Part shown: one piece after another, positions 57,193 through 64,000 of the stretch
Position numbering within the stretch: position 1 is the stretch's first letter
How the letters are laid out: the number at the start of each line of letters is the position of its first letter
Assembly (NCBI GenBank): GCA_019915135.1
Contig: JAHLMK010000016.1
Span: forward strand, 620,001 to 684,000
Direction: 5' to 3'
Origin: Strobilurus pachycystidiatus
Taxonomy: Eukaryota > Basidiomycota > Agaricomycetes > Agaricales > Physalacriaceae
Length of the DNA stretch: 64,000 nucleotides
Translations under genes and position numbers: made by a program
The notes under the pieces: model-generated
Seen by the model: the letters and a program-made list of their open reading frames with translations, nothing else
Database searches by the model: none
What the model was told of the DNA's origin: nothing

Positions 57193-57979
57193 TCTTGACA
57201 CTCAGTTCACTTACTGGTTCAATGAAGTGGCGAAACAGGCAAGGTATCAATATACAATCGAGTCATTAATTCCCTAGGGTGACGAACAAGTTGCGAACTA
57301 TGTTTCGCTGCGGTGGTTGGAGACGTCCGCCATGAGGAAGGGCATCCTGAAGTTGACATTGAATGAACGTGAGACGACCTCGGATACAACGACCGCTTCA
57401 ACTTGTCCATGCTCGACTACACCGTCTAGCGTCTCCATCCTTACTTATGATCGTGCGATGTATCGGCGCCAATGGTGGCAGGTCTTCCAAAGTTCCATGT
57501 TTCAGGGAGTGAAGCGTCTTGAGGAAGAAAGGGTGATTGCAAAATGAGGTTCGCTCATTCGAGTCAGAGCAGAATTCAGGCAGAATGAATGTTGAGAATG
57601 ACTCATGAGAACCTCGGAAACATCGTTCTTCAGTCACCAGTGAATGAGTATTCGCCTTGTACTAGAAAGCTCGACTCTGCAGAAGCGGATAATGAAGCAT
57701 TACGAGTAGACCTTTGGTCCGTTTTACTTAACTTAGAACGCTGGCGAATAGCATAGGTACTACTTATATAGGTCAAGGTTTCAAAAGCAAAGTGACCGGC
57801 CCGTAAGTACAGGGTCCCAGCTGTTCTGCCACTCCGGCAAGTCTATTTCTGTTATCCCGAATATCCGTCCATCCTGCCACTCAGTCGTAACTCCGATGTC
57901 CTGAGTCCAACTGCTTATCGAGCAGACTTTCGGAAAAACCGTGTTCATACTCAACGCGCCTTTTCTGTGCGCAAGTGAC
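57193..57979. other. Gap with a possible coding fragment
   Basis: About 790 bp. At 57205-57540 a plus-strand reading with one intron-like break gives TYWFNEVAKQAR then GDEQVANYVSLRWLETSAM, which looks protein-like, but there is no start and no known family. It may be a remnant. The right end holds the MFS promoter. Confidence 0.4.
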
Positions 57980-59671
57980 ATGGCTCACTCACCCCCCGCC
58001 GCCAAAGACACGCCTTCCCATCATGGCCATGACACCGACACGGAGAAAGGGGCCGGGAGCGATCATGGACATTTACCTGCCAAGCAGGCTGCCCTCGGTG
58101 ACTTCGAGCCAACAGACGGTGGCTACAAGGCTTGGTCGACAGTCGTTGGCGCGTCTTTGGTTTCGTTGAGCACGTTCGGGTACGTTCTGACATCCTGATG
58201 CTGTCGAGACACGTGTTGCCTAACATCCACTCACTCTATGTAGTCTCGTGAATGGTTATGGCGCTTTCTCCGACTACTACAATGAGACTTATCTCAGCAA
58301 CTACTCCGCCACGCTCATATCCATGATAGGAGCCTTGCAGGTGTTTCTGCTTTACATCTGTACGCACCTTTCGCTAGCCATCAATCTCGTTTCGGTGCTG
58401 ATATCTTCCTTTCATTCGTAGTGGCTGGTTTCTCCGGAGCGGTCTTTGATGCGATCGGACCTCGACTGCTGATGCCGTGCAGCGGCGTAGTCGTCGTCTT
58501 CTCCATATTCATGCTGTCCTTGACGAAACCGCAACAAATATGGCAACAGTTTCTCACACAAGGCGTCTTATTCAACCTGGGCGCGTCTTTCGGGTCGGTC
58601 AATTCATTCCGGTTCCAGCTTCTTACAAGCGCTGATACAGTGCACATCTATAGCTTCTTTCCGTGCTTAGCCATCATATCCCACTGGTTCAAACGAAAGA
58701 ACGCGTACGCCATTGGTTGCGTGGCAGCGGGGGCAAGCGTCGGGGGTATTATCTTCCCAATAATGATACACAAGCTCATCCCAAGGATCGGATTCGGATG
58801 GACCGTCCGCGTAATCGGCTTCATAGCGCTGTTTTGCTACACTATCGGCGTGTTGACGATCCACCCTCGGAGACCCACGAAGCCGCTGCCTCCACTGACG
58901 CGGCTGCTGGACGTTGGTGCATTCAAGGATCCCACGTACACGATCTTGGCCATTGGCGCGTGGCTTTCTATCTTCTCAATCTTCAATCCGTTTTTCTACG
59001 TGGGCTTGTATGGGACGGTTGCGTTTGGTGAATCAAACCTTACGCCTTATTATCTTGCCATTCTGTGCGCGACTTCTATCGTTGGTCGTGTAGGACCAGG
59101 TTTGATAGCAGATCGAGTAGGGAGGTATGTTATTCTATATGTCTCTCGAAAGGACACTCATCGACCTGACACCGACATCGACAGATATAATGTCATCTGC
59201 TGCAGCACCTGCATATCTTCGATCCTCATCCTTGCCATGTGGTACACCTTGAGCAACGAAGGCAGTCTCGTGGGCTTCGCCGCCTTGTACGGCTTTACAT
59301 CCGGACCATTCTTCTCGTTACTTCCTGCGAGTCTCTCTTCACTTCCTCGATTCCCTGGCATCGCTCACTTACTGTACAGTCATGTGTCGCACAAATATCC
59401 CCCATTGAAAAAATTGGTGCTCGGATCGGCATGATGTTTCTGTTCATGTCTTCTGGCGCCCTCGCTGGAACACCAATCGGCGGCGTGTTCATCAAGACTC
59501 AGACCTTGGAAAACTTCCACCATCTAATTCTCTTCTCAGTACGTCCCAACATTTGCTCTCCGAGACCGAGTGATCTAATGAAACCTGTAGGGTGTCATGG
59601 GCCTGGCTGGTTCTTTCTTCCTCTTCGTGGCGCGATTCAAGCTGGAGAGGCGTATATTCGCTACTGTGTAA
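57980..59671 (+). CDS. MFS transporter, monocarboxylate transporter-like
   Basis: Seven exons, 57980-58179, 58244-58359, 58422-58593, 58654-59124, 59185-59326, 59380-59538 and 59591-59671, give 446 residues with closed phases. The intron at 59327-59379 needs a GC donor (CCT|GCGAGT), since no GT restores the frame. A polar His/Asp-rich N terminus of about 45 residues is followed by FEPTDGGYKAWSTVVGASLV, the usual start of the fungal MCH group, and about 12 hydrophobic segments. Loop motifs include FSDYYNETYL, FDAIGPRLLMP, HWFKRKNAYAIG, LIADRVGRYN and KIGARIGMMF. MCH-type proteins sit in the plasma membrane or mitochondrial membrane; substrates are often not monocarboxylates and cannot be inferred here. 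Confidence 0.88.
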
Positions 59672-59990
59672 TCATGGCTGTGGCCGCGTTTAAAGTATGC
59701 ATGCATGAGTCACCGTTAGCCTGAACCCCAATGGCTCATTGTCAAGTAGCATCGTTGAGACCTTTTTGCCGAGACACCAGTTGACATGAGTCAACCAGTA
59801 GACAACGTGCGGATGTGGGGGGTAAAACGACTGAGATTGTCCTGCTTAAGTTGTCCTTTCGAGTGACTGAGGTTATACTCAGGCAGCATAAGGTTCGGGC
59901 ATATTTCGTTTCCTCCAATTATATACTTATGCAACCACCATGTAGGACACCTGAATACTGTAGGCAATGAAGATACGACTGAAAATGGAC
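59672..59990. other. Convergent 3' gap
   Basis: About 320 bp between the MFS gene and the tail-anchored protein; no feature recognised. Confidence 0.5.
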
Positions 59991-61708
59991 CTAGCTGAGA
60001 CAATAAATGAGAAGAGCGGCGAGAACAACAACCACGGCATAGAAACCGAGGAAATATGCCAAAACAGAATCCTTGCCTTCGCCATTATCCTTCACTGAAA
60101 CCTTCTCCGCCTTTCCAAGCCTTTCAAGCTTATCGGAAATACTGGGCACGGAGGCCGGGGTGAGTTCCTCCCTTTCCTTGGTTACTTGAGAGTCGACTGT
60201 GACCAAGTGGGCGACACCCTTCAGTCGCGCGCCCTGGTCCTCAGTAGGGTCTACGGCCTCAGCTTTGTTTGGCTGGTCATGCTGCGTAGCTGTCTCCTTC
60301 CCATCGCGTGACTGCACGACTAAATCTGACTTGTCTGTGGCGTTTTCCGTTACCCGCTCTTGATCATCTTTCCCAGCCGAGTCCTCGAGGGCGTTTTCTC
60401 TAGTCTTACTCGCATCTTGCGAGTCCACTACCTCTTCGATGTGTGCTTCTTCGCTGCAACGCGATGCATCTTGCTTAGACGTTCTCGACATCTACAAGGC
60501 TTTTCAGCCGCCGCAAAATCCACAGGATAAGACTGTGAACATACCGAAACTTTGACCATTACTTCCAATCTTGCGTTCGATTCTTCCAACCTTGCGATCG
60601 AAGCCTGTGACTCGAACATAAGCTTTGTCTGGATGATCTGGCTTTCCATCTGCACGAAATCAGCTACAAAACTCTCGGCTATACCATGCGGGTACTTGCC
60701 ATGAACATGTCATAGGCATTGCTCATCGTATCCTTCATCTGCTGTACCCGACCTTGAATTTCATCATGCTTGAAGGCGCGCTTTAGTCCCTTGATCTTTC
60801 GAAACTTGAGGAGTTCAGTTTCAATGTCGCGAAGGAGTCTATCAAATTCATGGCGACCCAGTCTCGAAGACTCTTATGTTATATGAGGTACTCACACACT
60901 GAAGTCCTCAAGCCTACTGATGACAGCCCGGAAATAGGGCAGGCCCAGCGAGGAGGAGTCGCTCACGTTCCGGAATATCATGGTGGCCACTCTGGCGGCG
61001 TGTTCAGGTACGGACTTGCACTGCTCCTTGCATGTCCGTGCATCCTGTGCCAAGAGACGAGTCAGTACAATCGAAATCACATAGAAGACCAATGGCCGCA
61101 CATCAGCAACTGAGATGAGCTTCCTGAGTGAAGCACATGCGCCTTCGCCGACCGGACCAACAATGGGCATCGCTTTGAACACACTAGCTCTGCAATATCC
61201 AGGCCGACTTGGAGTTGTCTGACAGCGCCGCCACCATCAAGGAAGTCGAGCTCAATCCTAGCAGAGGTTGGACCGTAGATGATAGCAGCAAGGGATGAGC
61301 GCTCCGATTCAAGCTGGTTGAACCGCGGGAGCAGAATCATAGAAATCAGGATATCTGATTCTCTTTGCAAAGGGAAGAAACTTGTGAAGTTCTCGTTGTA
61401 GAGACTCAAAGCGTCAAAATCATCGTCAAACTCTTCTGAATCATAATAGTACAAAGACTTATCCCTGTTCAAAGTTTCCATAATGGCATTTTTACAACGC
61501 GTGACGCTACTTACCGCTCGGGCTGCATAATTATTATGTGTTGATCAGCTAACACACCGAGGGGAACGATTCCGTCAACACCAATGCGTGGATCATTGGC
61601 CTGTGTTTTCCAGTAACGCAGTCCTACACCCCGTGCAATTTTACTACCATTTTTGCGGTAATTGTCTTGTGGGTGGCCATGAGACGAAAGACCAATGACG
61701 ATACTCAT
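59991..61708 (-). CDS. MLKL/HeLo-like helical-bundle protein with coiled coil and C-terminal membrane anchor
   Basis: Exons 61708-61515, 61464-61235, 61187-60896, 60838-60700, 60649-60545 and 60491-59991 give 486 residues with closed phases. The intron at 60650-60699 has a GC donor (ATG|GCAAGT). The first 140 residues are unrecognised. Residues about 140-285 look like the N-terminal helical bundle of mixed-lineage-kinase-like and HeLo proteins: FKAMPIVGPVGEGACASLRK, then amphipathic helices ending LKRAFKHDEIQGRVQQMKD. A coiled coil follows (MESQIIQTKLMFESQ, IARLEESNARLEVM), then a Glu/Asp/Lys/Ser-rich linker of about 140 residues, and a final membrane segment SVLAYFLGFYAVVVVLAALL six residues from the end. 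Such bundles act in fungal cell death and signalling; membrane insertion by the tail is inferred. The start and the 61188-61234 intron are uncertain; an upstream ORF at 61800-61965 may be a further exon but does not join in frame. Confidence 0.6.
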
Positions 61709-63281
61709 GGTCTGGATCACGAGGCTTTGCAAACCAGGAGCCTGAATACGACGGTGTCAATTATCACTATGAAATTCAAGAAGTGGTATGTAGACTTACA
61801 TCGGATTTTGAGGACAGTGTGTCCCTTTTTCCGGATCATACACCACGTTCCGTTAAGCCCAGAATCGGCATAAGCTGGCTCATGAGATCGTAGTGTCGTA
61901 CACTTAAGGTTGTCGAGCATTTCTTTGCGATCATCCGCGCGGATAAGCCTTGCAGCGTCGCCCATGGAGAGGAGTTAGAAGGAGGAGATTGGGAAGCTGA
62001 AGGCTGTAGAGGTCCCACATATCATCGTCATCAGGCCTTGCAGAAAGGCAGTGCGTCGTGGCAAATGAATGTGGCCATGGACGGGAGTTGGGACGGCTGA
62101 CAGAGTGAGTATCGTAAGTAAATCACCGGATTCCGATTCTCCGAGCACCCCGTCCGTGAGGAAGCTGACTCGGATGGAACAAAGCTGAACAATGAGAAAA
62201 GATTAATGTAATTGTTTTATTGTCCTTTCGTATTTCGAGACGGAAATACGCGTAGCGTCCGAGCTTTGTTTGGAAGGAGAGTGGATAGCATATTTCTGCC
62301 TGCTATGGCGGTCCGAGCGTGTTCTCCAGAGATATGAGAGCTGTTCGTCAACAGACACAGGAAGCAAATGTGTTCGCAGACGTCATGGCATAAGACTGAG
62401 GATGCGAACCGGCCCGGCTATCCGGTTGTCTGTTGTCTTCTCCTGCGACTGTCTCAGCGTCCCGGACGATGTCGATTGCCCAGATCGCCCACAGATCCTC
62501 TACGCCTCACAAAATTATGGAATCATCGATTGACGCCAAAGGCCGATGGACTGACAGGCACATCGCCTTTCTTTTCATGAATCATGTGTGCTTGACACGC
62601 ACCGAAATTCTGCCCATCGAATCTATCTTGGCCGCGGGATCAAAGGTCTCGGTGCTTTTCTTAAATGCTACGGTTGTTCGACGTCCAACCCCGGGACCAT
62701 CTGGAAACAAAAAAAAACAATACACGTTGCGATGTAGCAACGAAAATACGCCCGAGCCACGGTGGTCTTCGACGAGCAATGGCACGCGCAGGCGTCTACC
62801 AGGACGATCACAGCCGCCAAAATTTGATGGGCTGCTGGGACGCACTCGACAGACATCTTCAAGCAGCAGGTATGCTAGTCTGGATATGGGATTCCCAACC
62901 CGACTTTGGTGGCCCCTTCAGGTGCGCCATTGTACTTTCGTTTTCACCCTCTTAGTACTTACCCTTGTTCGAGCTAGTAGCGTGCCCGCTTAGCATCGAC
63001 CATCAACAAGCACGCCATCCCATGCCATCCAGGCTTGCGCATCTATTGTCTATTGGCTCATACCTCGTTTTCACCGCAGATCATCAAGCACCTTTTCATC
63101 TTCGTGATTGTGAAGGTTGCCAACGTTGCACTGCTACGCAACGCGCACCCATTGTCTTATTGTTATCCCTCCTTCTCAAGGTAACGGATAATTTGGACAT
63201 CATAGCCTCCGAACAAAAGCACTGACGCCTATATTAGCTTCCGGTTCATGGAGACAACACCATCACCCATCCAATTTCATC
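61709..63281. other. 1.6-kb gap, no firmly supported gene
   Basis: Contains the possible extra exon at 61800-61965 (minus). On the plus strand 62468-62660 reads KIMESSIDAKGRWTDRHIAF, which faintly recalls the start of a Myb/SANT-like domain, but frames break soon after. The rest shows only short ORFs. The right end should hold the promoter of the last gene. Confidence 0.45.
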
Positions 63282-64000
63282 ATGACCACCTCCCCAAAAC
63301 CGACTGTTTCTGCTTTTGCGAACCTGGGCGATCCGTCCAATATCTACGCTTCTTCGGGAGGACCTAGTGGAGGGAAACTCGTCGGCGAGCAACGGATCAT
63401 CACCGATTACAGCGCAGAAGACGTCGCGCACATCATCCTCGCTCTCATCCACGACTGCTACATCCCCATCAACCAGGCGCACCGCGGTCTCCTACCCGAC
63501 CACATGTTCGCCCTACGATACCAGCTCCTCTCCCTGCATATCGTCGCTCAAGACCTGGAACGCTACGAGAGCTCCGAATCCATGCATCCTCGTATCGAGC
63601 TTATTCGGGGCCTTCTGTCCTTACGCCACGACACGCTCCTCGAGGACAAGGCTCACAGAGAGGCGATGCAAGCCGACCGGGGCTCGCAGTACCGACAACA
63701 ACTGCGCGATCACATAGACACGTTCATGTCGCTCCCTATCCACGCGCCTGGGTTTGGGTTCGAAGAGAACGACGAGCTGCAGGAGCTGCTTTCCCTGGTT
63801 CAGGCGACTCTGGAGGAAGGAGCGGTGAACAACTCCTCTGTCACGGTGGCAGAATTGTGCAACGACCTTCGCGAAGCGATGGACCTCCCCGCGTGGTCGC
63901 CATTCTCGTCGTCGTTCTCCATCCCTCAGGCATTGGTGTCCCCGGTCTTTCCTACCGCAAAACCCGTTGCGATGAGGCCGTCGTCGACTAGCCCGCAGCC
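63282..64000 (+). CDS. Unrecognised protein, 5' part (runs off the right edge)
   Basis: One open frame from the ATG in CATCATGACC to the window end, at least 239 residues without a stop or needed intron. The N terminus is polar. Residues about 40-120 are helical with TDYSAEDVAHIILALIHDCY, LLPDHMFALRYQLLSLHIVA and LIRGLLSLRHDTLLED, followed by a charged segment and a Ser/Pro-rich stretch (WSPFSSSFSIPQ). No known domain is recognised. GC-rich third positions are strong, which supports real coding. The 3' end is outside the window. Confidence 0.75.
   Translation, partial: MTTSPKPTVSAFANLGDPSNIYASSGGPSGGKLVGEQRIITDYSAEDVAHIILALIHDCYIPINQAHRGLLPDHMFALRYQLLSLHIVAQDLERYESSESMHPRIELIRGLLSLRHDTLLEDKAHREAMQADRGSQYRQQLRDHIDTFMSLPIHAPGFGFEENDELQELLSLVQATLEEGAVNNSSVTVAELCNDLREAMDLPAWSPFSSSFSIPQALVSPVFPTAKPVAMRPSSTSPQ

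Noticed and set aside
57205..57545. Reading TYWFNEVAKQAR ... LRWLETSAM as an extra exon of the enoyl-CoA hydratase
   Set aside because: The hydratase ends cleanly with PKL and a stop, and this reading does not join in frame; kept only as a possible remnant.
62468..62660. Possible Myb/SANT-like domain
   Set aside because: Only a short KGRWTDRHIAF stretch resembles the domain; the following helices are not found in any frame.
1..64000. CRISPR arrays, bacterial operons, origins or phage genes
   Set aside because: Dense short introns, TATA elements and a nuclear tRNA intron show eukaryotic DNA; no spaced direct-repeat array was seen.

Overview
The window is nuclear DNA of a filamentous basidiomycete, most likely a wood-decaying Agaricomycete. 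Genes are split by many short GT-AG introns (about 45-60 bp), strands are mixed, and families typical of mushrooms recur: DUF6534 and DUF6535 membrane proteins, a FunK1 kinase, a laccase, a short unspecific peroxygenase, a DUF6699 protein and F-box proteins. Exon models were built by hand from reading frame, splice sites and family motifs; in nearly every multi-exon gene the codon phases close exactly. Species cannot be read from the sequence alone.

Layout. 1-2.1 kb: 5' part of a C-4 methylsterol oxidase (ERG25-like, runs off the left edge) and a peroxygenase, both minus. 4.5-7.4 kb: a DUF6534 protein and a mitochondrial RRM-like protein, plus. 8-9.7 kb: degenerate tandem repeats, then a short orphan-family gene. 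10-44 kb: six DUF6535 genes (A-F) interspersed with a cysteine-rich protein, a FunK1 kinase, a 14-exon laccase, a decayed GH43 gene, a 140-residue orphan and an APH-like kinase, plus a broken copy of one DUF6535 3' end. 44.6-46.2 kb: a broken second member of the orphan family seen at 9 kb. 46.5-52.2 kb: F-box protein, DUF6699 protein and a ten-exon protein kinase. 52.4-52.9 kb: intron-containing tRNA-Pro followed by a fold-back element. 53.7-64 kb: bZIP factor, peroxisomal enoyl-CoA hydratase/isomerase, monocarboxylate-type MFS transporter, an MLKL/HeLo-like tail-anchored coiled-coil protein, and the start of an unrecognised gene.

The main unusual feature is the DUF6535 array. Four members (A, C, D, E; about 1000 residues) share one gene plan: a variable low-complexity N terminus, a conserved acidic motif, four predicted membrane segments, a long alpha-helical region and a basic last exon. 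B is a natural short form and F is divergent. Broken pieces and a shared downstream repeat show that the family has been expanding and decaying locally. The proteins have no known function; nothing here proves a system, but the array and the MLKL-like protein 16 kb further on are the best candidates for self-recognition or stress-signalling genes. The laccase, peroxygenase and decayed GH43 are secreted wood- or litter-attacking enzymes in the same region.
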